This document shows positions 20,389-32,390 of a stretch of 34,625 nt of DNA, in pieces. The notes beneath the pieces were generated by a model, which was not told the DNA's origin, ran no database searches, and worked only from the letters and a program-made list of their open reading frames with translations. Source of the stretch: Flavobacteriia bacterium (lineage in GTDB: Bacteria; Bacteroidota; Bacteroidia; Flavobacteriales_D; Crocinitomicaceae); NCBI GenBank assembly GCA_947453545.1, contig CANGHE010000005.1, positions 1-34,625 of the forward strand, given 5' to 3'. The translations under genes and the position numbers were made by a program. Numbering within the stretch: the first letter of the stretch is position 1; each line of letters starts with the position of its first letter.

Positions 20389-21330
20389 CTAAAAATTCAT
20401 AAATGGGTATTTTAGTTGAATTTCACGTATTTTAACTAAAATAGTTTGTTTGAATTTTAAATGGCTTTCGGATTCAAAATTGAATGGTCTGTGAGCCATA
20501 GCTTTTTGAATATTGTTAATTTCAGCCATAGTATCAAGGCTAACTTTAGAAATTGCTATTGCTTCGAAACGTTCCCAAATATAATCAATAGCAATTTGAT
20601 TCGGATGCAACATATCTTCAGCATAAAATCTATAATCTCTAAGTTCGTCCATCACGATTTCATAACTTGGAAAATAGCTATGGATTGTGAATTTTGGATT
20701 GTGAATTGCCGTAATTAAATGAGATTTGCTTCTTTGATTTTCTACAAAACCATCTTTGAGATGGCGAACGGGAGAAACTGTGAAAATAAAATTACAATTA
20801 GGATTAATTTTTTGTATTAAAGCAATAGTATTTTCAATTGATTTTTCAATAACTGAAACAGTTAAAATTTCTTTTATAAATTGATTTTGAGATACCTTAT
20901 GACAATTGGCAACCACCTGATTGGTAGTTATATTTCTATAAACCCAAGATGACCCATAAGTAATTATTAGATGTGTTAACTGGGATATTTGTCCATTTAC
21001 TGTATCTAAAATTGAATTTAAATTACTTAATAATTCCTTTTTGTTAGAATTAGAAAATTCCGAATGAACTTCAAAACAATGCCATAGTTCATTATGAAAG
21101 AAAATATCTTGTTCTGTAAAATATCTCTTTTTAACGACCCGAGTAAGTACATTTTCAATCGAAATTGGGTTAAAAATAATTCCAAATGGATTTACGATTG
21201 TTCTAAATTTATAAAAATTAAATTTAGTTCCAATTTTATCAGCAAAACAAGATCCTATAAGTAGAATTGAAGCGCTATAATCAATTGGATGTATTGATTT
21301 AGAGATAGGTATCTTTGTAGAAAATATCAT
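20389..21330 (-). CDS. GSCFA-domain protein
   Basis: This 313-residue protein belongs to the GSCFA family, named for the motif seen here as LLIGSCFADKIG (about 25-36). GSCFA domains belong with the SGNH/GDSL-like hydrolases: GSC contains the putative nucleophile serine, YGSSWVYRN marks a conserved block and DMLHPNQIAIDYIWE near residue 257 supplies the DxxH pair. It probably acts on an ester, but the substrate is unknown. It starts 45 nt from the rpo operon terminator with its own -7 box, so it is a separate unit. Confidence 0.88.
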   Translation of the reverse strand: MIFSTKIPISKSIHPIDYSASILLIGSCFADKIGTKFNFYKFRTIVNPFGIIFNPISIENVLTRVVKKRYFTEQDIFFHNELWHCFEVHSEFSNSNKKELLSNLNSILDTVNGQISQLTHLIITYGSSWVYRNITTNQVVANCHKVSQNQFIKEILTVSVIEKSIENTIALIQKINPNCNFIFTVSPVRHLKDGFVENQRSKSHLITAIHNPKFTIHSYFPSYEIVMDELRDYRFYAEDMLHPNQIAIDYIWERFEAIAISKVSLDTMAEINNIQKAMAHRPFNFESESHLKFKQTILVKIREIQLKYPFMNF

Positions 21331-21357
21331 ATTTAGAAAAAACTAAAAGTAAACATA

Positions 21358-21365
21358 CAAACCTA
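21358..21365 (-). promoter_or_regulatory. -7 promoter element of the GSCFA gene
   Basis: TAGGTTTG on the minus strand matches TAnnTTTG, 27 nt from the ATG. Its -33 region overlaps the T-rich flank of the terminator at 21375-21401. Confidence 0.5.
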
Positions 21366-21374
21366 AAAATTTAA

Positions 21375-21401
21375 AAAAACCCCTTTAAAAAAGGGGTTTT
21401 T
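21375..21401 (-). terminator. Rho-independent terminator of the rpoBC-DUF3467 operon
   Basis: AAAAACCCCTTT, a 3-nt loop and its exact complement form a 12-bp stem, followed on the minus strand by a run of T. It begins 10 nt after the DUF3467 stop. Confidence 0.92.
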
Positions 21402-21411
21402 GATATTAAAA

Positions 21412-21720
21412 TTAGGCTTGTCCTGCTGTGCCAAAATTTAGTGGAATTGGAGGTTGTTCAGAATCCTGAATTTCTCCATGAGCCAATTCAAAACGATGCA
21501 CATTTTCTGCCAATGCCTTAACTAATCTTTTAGCATGCTGAGGAGTTAAAACTATTCTAGATTTTACTTTAGATTTTGGTGTACCTGGCATAATACAAAC
21601 AAAATCCACAACAAATTCAGAAGGAGAATGATTAATAATGGCTAAATTTGAATAAATCCCTTCAGCAATTTTTTCATCCAATTCAATATTTATTTGTCCT
21701 TGTTGATTAGAATCATTCAT
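21412..21720 (-). CDS. DUF3467 protein
   Basis: This 102-residue protein matches DUF3467: an acidic N-terminus (IELDEKIAEGIYSNLAIINHSPSEF with VDFVCIMPG) and a C-terminal helix (LTPQHAKRLVKALAENVHRFE), ending in a proline-rich tail. The function of the family is unknown. It begins 4 nt after the rpoC stop and is closed by the operon terminator, so it is cotranscribed with RNA polymerase. In Bacteroidota this linkage is recurrent, which suggests a transcription-related role, but no catalytic motif is visible. Confidence 0.9.
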   Translation of the reverse strand: MNDSNQQGQINIELDEKIAEGIYSNLAIINHSPSEFVVDFVCIMPGTPKSKVKSRIVLTPQHAKRLVKALAENVHRFELAHGEIQDSEQPPIPLNFGTAGQA

Positions 21721-21724
21721 AAGA

Positions 21725-24700
21725 TTAATAATTATATTCTTCTTTGTTAACGGTCATTTCTTTATACTCCTCTTTAGAACCAACAATAGTATGATCGTAC
21801 TCTCTCATTCCCGTACCTGCTGGTATTCTATGTCCTACAATTACATTCTCTTTTAAACCTTCTAAGTAATCTACTTTTCCAGCAACAGCGGCTTCGTTTA
21901 AAACTTTTGTAGTTTCTTGGAATGATGCTGCAGAAATAAAAGATTTTGTTTGAAGAGAAGCTCTTGTTATACCTTGCAAAACAGGTGTTGCTGTAGCTGT
22001 AACTACATCTCTAGCTGCAACTAAATTTTTATCATTTCTCTTCAACTGTGAATTCTCATCTCGTAATTCTCTAGGAGAAATAATTTGACCTGGTTTCAAA
22101 ACGTTAGAATCACCTGAATCTTCAACAACTTTCATACCATATAATTTATCGTTTTCAACAATAAAATCTTTTGTATGAATTAATTGTTCTTCTAAGAATA
22201 AAGTATCTCCTGGGTCTTCAACTCTAACTTTACGCATCATTTGTCGAATAACAACTTCAAAGTGTTTGTCGTTAATTTTCACTCCTTGTAAACGATATAC
22301 CTCTTGGATTTCATTTACTAAATATTGTTGAACTGCAGATGGTCCTTGAATTCTTAGAATATCTTCGGGTGTAATTGCACCATCAGATAATGGCACTCCT
22401 GCTCTTACAAAGTCATTTTCTTGAACTAAAATTTGATTTGAAAGTTTAACTAAATACTTTTTAACTTCTCCAAATTTAGATTCAATTACTATTTCACGGT
22501 TTCCTCTTTTAATTTTACCAAAAGATACAACACCATCAATTTCAGAAACTACTGCAGGATTAGAAGGATTACGAGCCTCTAAAAGTTCAGTAATTCTTGG
22601 TAAACCTCCTGTGATATCTCCTGTTTTAGATGATCGTCTTGGTATTTTTACTAAAATTTTACCAGCTTTGATTTTCTCTCCATCATCAACCATTAAGTGA
22701 GCACCAACTGGTAAGTTATAAGAACGAATCAACTCACCATCTTTACCATAAATTAATAAAGTTGGAATCAATTTTTTATTTCTTGATTCAGAAATAACTT
22801 TTTCTTGGAAACCAGTTTGTTCATCAATTTCAACCATAAATGACTGCCCTTGTTCTAAATCCTCATATGCAATTTTTCCTGTAAATTCTGATATAATTAC
22901 ACCATTATATGGATCCCATTTACATATAACATCACCTTTTTTAACTTCTTGACCATCTTTAACAAAGATGCTAGAACCATAAGGTATATTATTTGTACTC
23001 ATCAAGATTCCCGTTTTAATATCAATCAATTTCAATTCTGTAGAACGAGAAATAACAATATCAACCATATTACCGTCACCATCTTCACCTTTAACGGTTT
23101 TTAAATCCTCTATTTCTAAACGACCATCGAATTTAACTAAGATATTAGACTCTTCTGAAATACCACCTGCAACCCCTCCAACGTGGAACGTTCTAAGAGT
23201 TAATTGTGTTCCAGGTTCTCCAATTGATTGAGCTGCAATAACACCTACTGCTTCACCTCTTTGAGTCATTTTCCCAGTTGCTAGGTTTCTACCGTAACAT
23301 TTTGCACAAATCCCTTTCAAGGCTTCACAAGTTAACGGAGAACGTACTTCAACTTTCTCAATTGGTGAATTTTCGATTGCTTTTACAATTGATTCCGTTA
23401 TTTGTTGGCCAGAATGAACTAAAATTTCTGAGGTTAAAGGATTTATTAAATTTTGTAAAACTACACGACCTAAGATTCTTTCACCTAAAGATTCAACAAT
23501 CTCTTCATTTTTCTTCAAAGCAGAAACTTCAATTCCTCTTAAAGTTCCACAGTCATTGGTATTAACAATAACATCCTGTGAAACATCATGTAACCTTCTA
23601 GTTAAGTAACCGGCATCTGCGGTTTTCAATGCCGTATCCGCTAAACCTTTACGAGCACCGTGTGTAGAAATGAAATATTCTAAAATTGAAAGACCTTCTT
23701 TAAAGTTAGATAGAATAGGATTTTCAATAATCTCGCCACCTCCAGCTGTTGATTTTTTTGGTTTAGCCATCAAACCACGCATACCCGTTAACTGACGAAT
23801 TTGTTCTTTTGAACCCCTTGCTCCAGAATCTAGCATCATATACACTGAGTTAAATCCTTGTTGATCTTCTCTAATGTTTTTCATAGCTAATTCCGTCAAT
23901 TGAGCATTGGCAGAAGTCCATATATCAATAACTTGGTTATAACGTTCGTTATTTGTAATAAGACCCATGTTATAATTCATAGAAATCCCCTCAACTTGTT
24001 CTCTTGCGTCTGCAATTAACTGTGTTTTTTGTTCAGGAATTTTAATATCACCTAATGAAAATGATAATCCTCCTTTAAATGCAAATTTGTAACCCATATC
24101 TTTCATACTGTCTAAGAAAGCAGCAGTTGTAGGTACATTTGTTACGCTTAAAATTTTTCCAATAATGTCTCTAAGATTTTTCTTAGTTAAAACATCATTT
24201 ATATATCCTGCAGCTTCAGGCACTACTTCATTAAAAAGCACACGCCCAGCAGTTGTTTCAATAATTTTAAAAACTAATTCACCATTTTCATTAAAGTCCT
24301 TAGCTCTAATTTTTACTCTAGCATTTAATTCTAACTTTTCTTCATTTAAAGCTATATTAACTTCTTCAGCAGAATAGAAAGTCAAACCTTCTCCTAAAAT
24401 TTTAATTTCAGGTGTTGAAATTCTTTCTTTAGTCATGTAATAAAGCCCTAAAACCATGTCCTGAGATGGTACCGTAATTGGAGCTCCATTTGCCGGATTC
24501 AATATATTATGAGAAGCTAATAAAAGTAATTGTGCTTCTAAAATAGCTTCTGGGCCTAAAGGCAGGTGAACTGCCATTTGATCCCCATCAAAATCCGCAT
24601 TAAACGCCGTACACACTAATGGGTGCAATTGTATAGCTTTTCCTTCAATTAATTTTGGCTGAAAAGCTTGAATACCCAAACGGTGAAGTGTAGGTGCACG

Positions 24701-26041
24701 ATTTAGTAATACTGGGTGGCCTTTGATAACATTTTCAAGGATATCCCAAACTACAGGTTCTTTTTTGTCAATTATTTTTTTTGCAGATTTTACTGTTTTT
24801 ACAATTCCTCTTTCTATCAATTTACGGATAACGAAAGGTTTGTATAATTCAGCAGCCATATCTTTAGGAATCCCACATTCGAATAATTTCAATTCAGGTC
24901 CAACAACAATTACCGAACGAGCAGAATAATCCACACGTTTTCCAAGTAAGTTTTGACGGAATCGACCTTGTTTTCCTTTTAGGGAATCTGAGAGTGATTT
25001 CAAAGGACGATTAGATTCTGTTTTAACAGCAGAAGCCTTACGAGTATTGTCGAACAATGAATCTACTGATTCTTGTAACATACGTTTTTCGTTACGCAAG
25101 ATTACTTCTGGTGCTTTGATTTCCATCAAACGTTTCAAACGATTGTTACGGATGATTACACGACGGTATAAATCATTTAAATCTGAAGTTGCAAAACGAC
25201 CTCCATCAAGCGGCACTAATGGACGCAATTCTGGTGGAATAACTGGAACTACTTTCATAATCATCCATTCAGGACGATTCTCTCGGTTCAAGTTAGATTC
25301 ACGGAAAGATTCTACAACTTGTAATCTTTTTAAAGCTTCTGTTTTACGTTGTTTCGATGTTTCATTATTAGCAGAGTGACGTAATTCATATGACAAAGCA
25401 TCTAAATCGATACGTGCCAATAAATCCATAATACATTCTGCTCCCATTTTAGCAACAAACTTATTGGGGTCTAAATCATCTAAATATTGATTTTCTAGTG
25501 GAAGAGTGTCTAAAATATTTAAATACTCTTCTTCTGTTAAGAAATCCAACCTTGCTATTTTTGATCCATCAGAATTGTTAGCAATTCCTGGTTGTATTAC
25601 GACATATCTTTCGTAATAAATAATCATATCTAGCTTCTTAGATGGCAATCCTAAAATATAGCCAATTTTATTTGGCAAAGAACGAAAATACCAAATATGA
25701 GCAATTGGCACAACTAAATTGATGTGTCCAACTCTGTCTCTTCTAACTTTCTTTTCTGTTACTTCTACACCACAACGATCACAAATAATTCCTTTGTAAC
25801 GAATTCTTTTGTACTTACCACAAGCACATTCAAAATCTTTTACTGGGCCAAAAATTCTTTCACAAAAAAGACCATCACGTTCTGGTTTGTGTGTTCTATA
25901 ATTAATCGTTTCTGGTTTCAAAACTTCTCCTCTTGAATCCGCTAAAATCGATTCAGGTGATGCTAAACCAATAGTAATTTTACTAAATCGTTTAATTCCA
26001 GAAGGTTTGTTGTTATCTTTATTATTTCTATTATTCATCAT
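21725..26041 (-). CDS. rpoC: RNA polymerase subunit beta'
   Basis: This 1438-residue protein holds the catalytic NADFDGD motif at 481-487 (Mg-binding triad) and an N-terminal zinc ribbon at C72, C74, C87, C90 ([19 protein letters not shown]). A second zinc site is visible around CGTLRG and [13 protein letters not shown]. The trigger-loop region has [11 protein letters not shown], and [19 protein letters not shown] is conserved. It starts with two adjacent ATGs (26041 and 26038), either of which may be used. Length is typical of Bacteroidota. The gene follows rpoB after a 96-nt gap with a strong hairpin. Confidence 0.98.
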   Translation of the reverse strand: MMNNRNNKDNNKPSGIKRFSKITIGLASPESILADSRGEVLKPETINYRTHKPERDGLFCERIFGPVKDFECACGKYKRIRYKGIICDRCGVEVTEKKVRRDRVGHINLVVPIAHIWYFRSLPNKIGYILGLPSKKLDMIIYYERYVVIQPGIANNSDGSKIARLDFLTEEEYLNILDTLPLENQYLDDLDPNKFVAKMGAECIMDLLARIDLDALSYELRHSANNETSKQRKTEALKRLQVVESFRESNLNRENRPEWMIMKVVPVIPPELRPLVPLDGGRFATSDLNDLYRRVIIRNNRLKRLMEIKAPEVILRNEKRMLQESVDSLFDNTRKASAVKTESNRPLKSLSDSLKGKQGRFRQNLLGKRVDYSARSVIVVGPELKLFECGIPKDMAAELYKPFVIRKLIERGIVKTVKSAKKIIDKKEPVVWDILENVIKGHPVLLNRAPTLHRLGIQAFQPKLIEGKAIQLHPLVCTAFNADFDGDQMAVHLPLGPEAILEAQLLLLASHNILNPANGAPITVPSQDMVLGLYYMTKERISTPEIKILGEGLTFYSAEEVNIALNEEKLELNARVKIRAKDFNENGELVFKIIETTAGRVLFNEVVPEAAGYINDVLTKKNLRDIIGKILSVTNVPTTAAFLDSMKDMGYKFAFKGGLSFSLGDIKIPEQKTQLIADAREQVEGISMNYNMGLITNNERYNQVIDIWTSANAQLTELAMKNIREDQQGFNSVYMMLDSGARGSKEQIRQLTGMRGLMAKPKKSTAGGGEIIENPILSNFKEGLSILEYFISTHGARKGLADTALKTADAGYLTRRLHDVSQDVIVNTNDCGTLRGIEVSALKKNEEIVESLGERILGRVVLQNLINPLTSEILVHSGQQITESIVKAIENSPIEKVEVRSPLTCEALKGICAKCYGRNLATGKMTQRGEAVGVIAAQSIGEPGTQLTLRTFHVGGVAGGISEESNILVKFDGRLEIEDLKTVKGEDGDGNMVDIVISRSTELKLIDIKTGILMSTNNIPYGSSIFVKDGQEVKKGDVICKWDPYNGVIISEFTGKIAYEDLEQGQSFMVEIDEQTGFQEKVISESRNKKLIPTLLIYGKDGELIRSYNLPVGAHLMVDDGEKIKAGKILVKIPRRSSKTGDITGGLPRITELLEARNPSNPAVVSEIDGVVSFGKIKRGNREIVIESKFGEVKKYLVKLSNQILVQENDFVRAGVPLSDGAITPEDILRIQGPSAVQQYLVNEIQEVYRLQGVKINDKHFEVVIRQMMRKVRVEDPGDTLFLEEQLIHTKDFIVENDKLYGMKVVEDSGDSNVLKPGQIISPRELRDENSQLKRNDKNLVAARDVVTATATPVLQGITRASLQTKSFISAASFQETTKVLNEAAVAGKVDYLEGLKENVIVGHRIPAGTGMREYDHTIVGSKEEYKEMTVNKEEYNY

Positions 26042-26086
26042 AGTTCTTACTATAGATATTATTGAAATTATATTTTTTTTAAGTCT

Positions 26087-26127
26087 TAAGAGTTCAATTA
26101 AAACTATTTGCTTTAACTGAACTCTTA
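26087..26127 (-). promoter_or_regulatory. 16-bp stem-loop between rpoB and rpoC
   Basis: Arms 26087-26102 and 26112-26127 pair with one mismatch/wobble and a 9-nt loop. On the transcribed strand it is followed by an A-rich, not U-rich, stretch, so it is not a normal terminator. It may be an RNase processing site or a stabiliser. A shorter terminator-like role is not excluded. Confidence 0.6.
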
Positions 26128-26137
26128 TTACTAAGAT

Positions 26138-29100
26138 TTATTCTTCTAATCTGATGTCTAATCCAAGACCTTTTAATTCATGCATCAATACGTTAAATGA
26201 TTCAGGTAAACCTGGTTCTGGCATAGTTTCGCCTTTAACAATTGCTTCATAAGTTTTAGCTCTTCCAATTACATCATCTGATTTAACAGTCAAAATTTCA
26301 CGCAATGTACTTGATGCTCCATAAGCTTCAAGTGCCCAAACTTCCATTTCTCCAAATCGCTGACCTCCAAATTGTGCTTTACCACCTAATGGTTGTTGTG
26401 TAATTAATGAGTATGGTCCAATTGAACGTGCATGCATTTTATCGTCAACCATGTGTCCTAATTTCAACATGTAAATTACTCCCACTGTTGCTGGTTGATG
26501 GAAACGCTCTCCTGTTCCACCATCATATAAGTAGGTGTGACCAAAACGTGGTATTCCTGCTTCATCAGTTAATTCATTGATTTGGTCTAAAGTTGCACCA
26601 TCAAAAATTGGAGTAGCAAATTTTCTACCCAAGTTCATTCCTGCCCAACCTAAAACTGTTTCATAAATTTGTCCTATGTTCATACGAGAAGGTACACCAA
26701 GCGGATTCAATACAATGTCAACTGGCGTTCCGTCTTCCAAGAAAGGCATGTCTTCGTGTCGAACAATTCGAGCAACGATACCTTTATTTCCATGTCGACC
26801 CGCCATTTTATCACCTACTTTCAACTTACGTTTTTTAGCAATGTAAACTTTTGCTAATTTTAAAATTCCAGAAGGTAATTCATCTCCAACAGTAATAGTG
26901 AACTTTTCTCTACGCAAAGCACCTTGCAAATCATTTAATTTGATTTTATAATTATGAATCAAATCATTAACCATGATATTAGATGCTTCATCTGAAACCC
27001 ATTGTCCTTTTGTTAAATGAGCAAAATCTTCAACTGCATAAAGCATTTTCTGATTGTATTTTTTACCTTTTGGTAAAACTTCTTCACCTAAATCATTCAT
27101 TACACCTTGAGATGTCTTTCCGTTAACAATTAAAAAAAGTTTTTCAATTAACTTATCTTTAAGCTCAACGAATTTAGTTTCAAAATCCATCTCAAGAGTA
27201 CCTAAATCATCTTTGTCTTTAGATCTTTTGCGTTTATCTTTTACCGCTCTAGCAAATAATTTTTTATCCAAAACAACTCCATGTAAAGAAGGAGAAGCTT
27301 TTAAAGAAGCATCTTTTACATCACCTGCTTTATCCCCAAAAATAGCTCTTAATAATTTCTCTTCTGGAGTTGGATCTGATTCCCCTTTTGGAGTAATCTT
27401 TCCAATAAGAATATCGCCAGGTTTTACTTCAGCTCCAATTCTGATCATTCCATTTTCATCCAAGTCTTTAGTAGCCTCTTCAGATACGTTAGGGATATCA
27501 TTAGTTAACTCTTCATTTCCTAATTTGGTATCTCTCACTTCTAATGAATAATCATCAACGTGAATAGAGGTAAAAATATCGTCCCGAACAACTTTTTCAG
27601 AAATAACAATTGCATCCTCAAAGTTATACCCTTTCCAAGGCATAAAAGCAACTTTTAAATTTCTACCTAAAGCTAATTCTCCATTTTGTGTTGCATAACC
27701 TTCAGATAAAACTTGACCAGGAATAACTCTATCACCTTTTCTTACAATAGGTTTTAGATTTATACTTGTACTTTGATTGGTTTTTCGGAACTTTATTAGA
27801 TTATATGTTTTCTCGTCTGCTTCAAAACTAACCATTCGTTCTTCATCAGTTCGATCGTATTTAATTGTAATTATATTTGCATCAACATATTCAACAACTC
27901 CGTGACCTTCAGCATTTATTAAAACTCTTGAATCTGAAGCTACTTGTCTTTCTAAACCAGTACCTACAATTGGAGCTTCTGGACGTAATAAAGGAACAGC
28001 TTGACGCATCATGTTTGACCCCATCAACGCACGGTTTGCATCATCATGCTCTAAGAAAGGAATTAAAGACGCAGAAATAGAAGCAATTTGGTTCGGTGCA
28101 ACGTCAGTATAGTGAACAGCAGATGGGTCAACTACAGGGAAATCACCTTCTTCACGGGCAATAACTTTATCTGCAGTTATTTTTCCAGTACCATCCATTT
28201 CAATGTTTGCTTGAGCAATCATTTTTCCTTCTTCTTCCTCTGCACTTAGATAAACAGGAGTAGAGTCTAAATCAACAACACCATTCGTTACCTTTCGGTA
28301 AGGCGTTTCAATAAAACCCATTCCGTTTACTTTAGCATAAACGCCAAGAGAAGAAATTAATCCAATGTTTGGTCCCTCAGGTGTTTCAATTGGACATAGT
28401 CTTCCGTAGTGTGTATAGTGAACGTCACGTACTTCAAATCCTGCTCTCTCTCTAGAAAGTCCACCTGGCCCAAGTGCTGATAATCTTCTTTTATGTGTTA
28501 TCTCTGCCAATGGATTCGTTTGATCCATAAACTGCGATAACTGGTTTGTACCAAAGAAAGAGTTGATAACCGAAGATAATGTTTTAGCATTAATTAAATC
28601 GATTGGTGTAAATACCTCGTTATCTCTAACGTTCATTCTCTCACGAATAGTTCTAGCCATACGAGCTAAACCAACACCAAATTGTTGTGATAACTGTTCA
28701 CCAACAGTTCTTACACGTCGGTTTGACAAGTGATCAATATCATCAATCTCTGCTTTAGAGTTGATTAATTCAATCAAATATTTTACTATGGTAATGATAT
28801 CTTCTTTGGTAAGCACTTGCTTTTCCATTGGGATATCAAGATTCAATTTTTTATTCATTCTATATCGACCAACTTCACCTAAGTTATAACGTTGATCAGA
28901 AAAGAATAATTTATCTATAATGCCTCGTGCCGTTTCTTCATCAGGCGGTTCAGCATTTCGTAATTGTCTATATATATGTTCAACTGCTTCTTTTTCTGAA
29001 TTAGTTGGATCTTTTTGTAATGTATTGTGAATTATTGCATAGTCACCTTGATTGGCATCTTCTTTATGAAGCAAGATTGATTTGACATTTGCATCAATAA

Positions 29101-29950
29101 TTTCTTCTACATTATCTTTGTCTATTAAAGTATCTCTATCTAAAATAATTTCATTACGTTCAATAGAAACTACTTCTCCAGTATCTTCATCAACAAAATC
29201 TTCATGCCAAGTATTCAGAACACGAGCTGCAAGTCTTCTGCCTATGTATTTTTTTAAACTTGATTTTGAAACTTTAATTTCTTCTGCAAGATCAAATATT
29301 TCTAAAATATCTTTGTCTCTTTCAAAACCAATTGCTCTAAATAGTGTGGTTACTGGTAATTTCTTCTTTCTATCGATATAAGCATACATTACACTGTTAA
29401 TATCGGTAGCAAACTCTATCCAAGATCCTTTAAAAGGGATAACTCTTGCAGAATAAAGTTTAGTTCCATTTGCATGAAAAGATTGACCAAAGAAAACTCC
29501 TGGTGAACGGTGTAATTGAGAAACCACAACACGTTCAGCACCATTAATTACAAAAGTACCACTTGGTGTCATATATGGAATTGTTCCAAGATATACATCC
29601 TGAACTATAGTTTCAAAATCCTCATGTTCAGGATCTGTACAATATAACTTTAATCTTGCTTTTAAAGGGACACTATACGTTAAACCTCTTTCAATACATT
29701 CTTGTATAGTATAGCGTGGTGGATCTACAAAATAATCTAAAAATTCTAATACAAAATTATTTCTTGTATCAGTTATTGGGAAATTTTCCATGAAGGTATT
29801 GTATAAACCTTCGTTGCCTCTTTCATCTGATTTAGTTTCCAGTTGGAAAAAATCTTTAAAAGACTTAACCTGAACATCCAAAAAGTCTGGATAGGCAGGA
29901 ATATTTTTAGTAGAGGCAAAATTCAATCTTTCAGTCTGATTTGTTATCAT
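26138..29950 (-). CDS. rpoB: RNA polymerase subunit beta
   Basis: This subunit has 1270 residues from ATG at 29950. A TTG directly upstream would add one residue and is unlikely. The rifampicin-pocket region reads [19 protein letters not shown] then LSALGPGG, with D476, H486 and S491 (E. coli D516, H526, S531) all wild-type, so no resistance substitution is visible at these sites. Further conserved parts are [12 protein letters not shown] and [16 protein letters not shown] near the C-terminus. Length matches flavobacterial RpoB. It is preceded by a 280-nt gap with a terminator-like hairpin after rplL. Confidence 0.98.
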   Translation of the reverse strand: MITNQTERLNFASTKNIPAYPDFLDVQVKSFKDFFQLETKSDERGNEGLYNTFMENFPITDTRNNFVLEFLDYFVDPPRYTIQECIERGLTYSVPLKARLKLYCTDPEHEDFETIVQDVYLGTIPYMTPSGTFVINGAERVVVSQLHRSPGVFFGQSFHANGTKLYSARVIPFKGSWIEFATDINSVMYAYIDRKKKLPVTTLFRAIGFERDKDILEIFDLAEEIKVSKSSLKKYIGRRLAARVLNTWHEDFVDEDTGEVVSIERNEIILDRDTLIDKDNVEEIIDANVKSILLHKEDANQGDYAIIHNTLQKDPTNSEKEAVEHIYRQLRNAEPPDEETARGIIDKLFFSDQRYNLGEVGRYRMNKKLNLDIPMEKQVLTKEDIITIVKYLIELINSKAEIDDIDHLSNRRVRTVGEQLSQQFGVGLARMARTIRERMNVRDNEVFTPIDLINAKTLSSVINSFFGTNQLSQFMDQTNPLAEITHKRRLSALGPGGLSRERAGFEVRDVHYTHYGRLCPIETPEGPNIGLISSLGVYAKVNGMGFIETPYRKVTNGVVDLDSTPVYLSAEEEEGKMIAQANIEMDGTGKITADKVIAREEGDFPVVDPSAVHYTDVAPNQIASISASLIPFLEHDDANRALMGSNMMRQAVPLLRPEAPIVGTGLERQVASDSRVLINAEGHGVVEYVDANIITIKYDRTDEERMVSFEADEKTYNLIKFRKTNQSTSINLKPIVRKGDRVIPGQVLSEGYATQNGELALGRNLKVAFMPWKGYNFEDAIVISEKVVRDDIFTSIHVDDYSLEVRDTKLGNEELTNDIPNVSEEATKDLDENGMIRIGAEVKPGDILIGKITPKGESDPTPEEKLLRAIFGDKAGDVKDASLKASPSLHGVVLDKKLFARAVKDKRKRSKDKDDLGTLEMDFETKFVELKDKLIEKLFLIVNGKTSQGVMNDLGEEVLPKGKKYNQKMLYAVEDFAHLTKGQWVSDEASNIMVNDLIHNYKIKLNDLQGALRREKFTITVGDELPSGILKLAKVYIAKKRKLKVGDKMAGRHGNKGIVARIVRHEDMPFLEDGTPVDIVLNPLGVPSRMNIGQIYETVLGWAGMNLGRKFATPIFDGATLDQINELTDEAGIPRFGHTYLYDGGTGERFHQPATVGVIYMLKLGHMVDDKMHARSIGPYSLITQQPLGGKAQFGGQRFGEMEVWALEAYGASSTLREILTVKSDDVIGRAKTYEAIVKGETMPEPGLPESFNVLMHELKGLGLDIRLEE

Positions 29951-30165
29951 CAATGGACAAAATTTTGATTAAAAAAAAGTAATTTTGTGTAAAACACTGT
30001 TATATATAAAACAATCTATACTTTTCTTTTTATAATCAATACCTCTTTAAAAATAAAAATAAGAAAAATAAACCTTACCCTTATTTTTTTGCATCGTATT
30101 GATTTAAAAACCTTCTCGTATTTTAAACTATTTTATAATAAAACTTGATATAATTTTATTATACG

Positions 30166-30208
30166 AAAAATGGTTTAGGTCATTGGAAACAAATCCAAGA
30201 CCTAAACC
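30166..30208 (-). terminator. Terminator/attenuator between rplL and rpoB
   Basis: GGTTTAGGTC (30172-30181) pairs with GACCTAAACC (30199-30208). A further five pairs close the inner stem around a bulged A, and TTTTT (30166-30170, minus strand) follows. It begins about 22 nt after the rplL stop. An equivalent attenuator lies at this point in E. coli. Confidence 0.75.
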
Positions 30209-30230
30209 TAGTTCTCAAAACTGAATTAAA

Positions 30231-30599
30231 CTATTTAAGTTCAACTACAGCTCCAGCTTCTTCTAAAGCTTTCTTAAGACCTTCAGCTTCTTCTTTAGAA
30301 ACTCCTTCTTTAACAGGTCCTGGAGCTCCATCTACTACATCTTTTGCTTCTTTAAGACCTAATCCAGTTAATTCTTTAACTAATTTTACAACTGCTAATT
30401 TAGAAGCACCAGCCTCTTTTAATATTACAGTGAATTCTGTTTGAACATCTTCTGCTGCTGCTTCGCCACCTGCTGCAACAACAACAGCTGCTGCTGCTGG
30501 TTCAATACCATAATCGTCTTTTAATATAGTTGCTAATTCGTTAACTTCTTTAACTGTTAGATTTACTAATTGTTCTGCGAATTGTTTCAAATCTGCCAT
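30231..30599 (-). CDS. rplL: Ribosomal protein bL12 (L7/L12)
   Basis: At 122 residues it has the typical N-terminal dimer domain, an Ala/Gly-rich hinge (about 35-52) and a C-terminal domain with [20 protein letters not shown] and [16 protein letters not shown]. It forms the ribosomal stalk with L10 and recruits EF-Tu and EF-G. It lies 75 nt downstream of rplJ and precedes the attenuator. Confidence 0.97.
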   Translation of the reverse strand: MADLKQFAEQLVNLTVKEVNELATILKDDYGIEPAAAAVVVAAGGEAAAEDVQTEFTVILKEAGASKLAVVKLVKELTGLGLKEAKDVVDGAPGPVKEGVSKEEAEGLKKALEEAGAVVELK

Positions 30600-30674
30600 T
30601 TTTTCTATCGTTTTAAAATGATTTGTAAAATATAATGTTTTAATGTGCGCTTGTTTATAGCTTAAATAAAAAGC

Positions 30675-31166
30675 TTAAACCTCTTCTTCTTTGAATTGGT
30701 TTTTAAGAGCGGAAATAACTCTTTGTGCTGGTGATTGAAGTAATCCAATGATTTCTCCAATAACCTCCTCTTTAGATTTAAGCGATGCTAACGAATCTAA
30801 AAGATTGTCACCAACATATACTTCAGAGTTTATGTAAGCTCCTTTTAAAATAGGCTTGTCTGATTTCTTGCGAAATTCTTTTATAATTTTTGCTGGTGCA
30901 TTTGCAACATCAGCAATAAGAATAGAAGTATTACCTTTTAAAGTTGCAGGTAAGTCCCCATAATTATTCTCAGAAGCCTCCATTGCTTTTGCAAGCAAAG
31001 TATTTTTAACTACTTCTAATTTAATTCCAGCTTTAAAACAAGCTCTTCTCAAATTTGAAGTTGTTACTGCATTAAGTCCAGATATATCTGCTAAATAAAC
31101 AATATTTGAATCTGCTAATTGTGCAGTTAAATCTTTAATTGCGATTGATTTTTCTTCTCTTGTCAT
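30675..31166 (-). CDS. rplJ: Ribosomal protein uL10
   Basis: At 163 residues it begins MTREEKSIAIKDLTAQL, with the rRNA-binding region VVKNTLLAKAM and a C-terminal helix for binding L7/L12 dimers. It anchors the stalk to 23S rRNA. The C-terminus is short compared with E. coli, as usual in this phylum. Only 22 nt separate it from rplA, so no long leader for autogenous control is visible here. Confidence 0.96.
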   Translation of the reverse strand: MTREEKSIAIKDLTAQLADSNIVYLADISGLNAVTTSNLRRACFKAGIKLEVVKNTLLAKAMEASENNYGDLPATLKGNTSILIADVANAPAKIIKEFRKKSDKPILKGAYINSEVYVGDNLLDSLASLKSKEEVIGEIIGLLQSPAQRVISALKNQFKEEEV

Positions 31167-31188
31167 GCTAAAAATTATTAACTACCAA

Positions 31189-31878
31189 TTATACTGCTTT
31201 AGTGTCTAATGCAATTGCAGGACTCATAGTGCTAGTAAGGTAAATACTTTTAATATAAGTACCTTTAGCAGCAGTTGGCTTAAGTTTGATTAATGTTTGA
31301 ATAATTTCGTGTGCGTTATCAACTATTTGATCTGCTGAGAAAGAAATTCTTCCAATTCCAGCATGAACAATACCTGTTTTATCAACTTTAAAGTCAATTT
31401 TACCCGCTTTCACTTCTTGAACAGCCTTACCTATTTCCATAGTTACTGTACCTGTTTTGGGATTTGGCATCAATCCTCTTGGGCCTAAAATACGACCTAA
31501 TGGACCTAATTTACCCATTACAGACGGCATAGTGATAATCACATCAACATCTGTCCATCCATCTTTTATTTTTTGTAAATAATCATCTAATCCAATAAAA
31601 TCAGCACCAGCAGCTTTAGCTTCGGCTTCTTTATCAGGTGTAACTAATGCTAATACTCTAACATCTTTACCAGTACCATGAGGTAATGTAACTACACCTC
31701 TAACCATTTGATTTGCTTTTCTTGGATCTACACCCAAACGAACAGCAATGTCAACTGATTCATCGAATTTTGCTGAAGCAACTTGTTTGATAAGTACAGA
31801 TGCATCCTTTAATGAATACAATTTATTCTTTTCAATTTTAGAAGCAGCTTCTTTTTGTTTTTTTGTCAATTTTGCCAT
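31189..31878 (-). CDS. rplA: Ribosomal protein uL1
   Basis: At 229 residues this protein has the L1 signature [14 protein letters not shown] and [11 protein letters not shown]. It binds 23S rRNA at the E-site stalk and often represses its own operon. It starts 11 nt after rplK stop, a tight rplK-rplA pair. Confidence 0.97.
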   Translation of the reverse strand: MAKLTKKQKEAASKIEKNKLYSLKDASVLIKQVASAKFDESVDIAVRLGVDPRKANQMVRGVVTLPHGTGKDVRVLALVTPDKEAEAKAAGADFIGLDDYLQKIKDGWTDVDVIITMPSVMGKLGPLGRILGPRGLMPNPKTGTVTMEIGKAVQEVKAGKIDFKVDKTGIVHAGIGRISFSADQIVDNAHEIIQTLIKLKPTAAKGTYIKSIYLTSTMSPAIALDTKAV

Positions 31879-31889
31879 ATCTCTTAAAA

Positions 31890-32327
31890 TTAAAAAGGAG
31901 CATCTCCTGTTACTGTTATTCCCATAGATCTTGCAGTTCCTGCAACCATACTCATTGCTTTTTCAATTGTAAAAGCATTTAAATCTTGCATTTTATCATC
32001 AGCAATTGCTCTAATTTGTTCCCAAGTAACATTTGCTACTTTTTTACGATTTGGTTGACCAGATCCAGACTTTAATTTTGCTGCTTCTAATAATTGAATT
32101 GCAGCAGGTGGAGTTTTTACAACAAAATCAAATGATTTGTCTTTATACACAGTAATTTGTACTGGGCATACTTTGCCGGCTTTATCTTGAGTTCTTGCAT
32201 TAAATTGTTTGCAAAATTCCATGATATTAACACCAGCAGCTCCTAAAGCAGGTCCAACCGGTGGCGATGGGTTCGCAGCACCTCCCTTAACTTGTAGTTT
32301 AACTACTTTACTAATCTCTTTAGCCAT
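31890..32327 (-). CDS. rplK: Ribosomal protein uL11
   Basis: At 145 residues this protein starts with the L11 N-terminal domain ([21 protein letters not shown]) and ends with the rRNA-binding domain ([12 protein letters not shown]). It forms the GTPase-associated centre. The upstream 63-nt gap from nusG has only a weak imperfect hairpin (about 32342-32372). Confidence 0.97.
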   Translation of the reverse strand: MAKEISKVVKLQVKGGAANPSPPVGPALGAAGVNIMEFCKQFNARTQDKAGKVCPVQITVYKDKSFDFVVKTPPAAIQLLEAAKLKSGSGQPNRKKVANVTWEQIRAIADDKMQDLNAFTIEKAMSMVAGTARSMGITVTGDAPF

Positions 32328-32390
32328 TTTTAAAAAATTTATGACACATTAATATGGAAGCAAAAATGTGACTATTTATGTAACAAAAAA

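Noticed and set aside
27213-27551. 112-codon plus-strand ORF opposite rpoB, and similar long antisense ORFs opposite paaZ, paaJ and rpoC
   Set aside because: They are shadows of strong codon bias in conserved minus-strand genes; translations show no recognisable domain and no promoter precedes them.
29951-29953. RpoB start at TTG 29953
   Set aside because: The following ATG yields [11 protein letters not shown], the standard flavobacterial N-terminus and length.
30055-30088. AAAAATAAG / CTTATTTTT inverted repeat in the rplL-rpoB gap as a second terminator
   Set aside because: A/T-only stem with a 16-nt loop; expected by chance in such AT-rich DNA.
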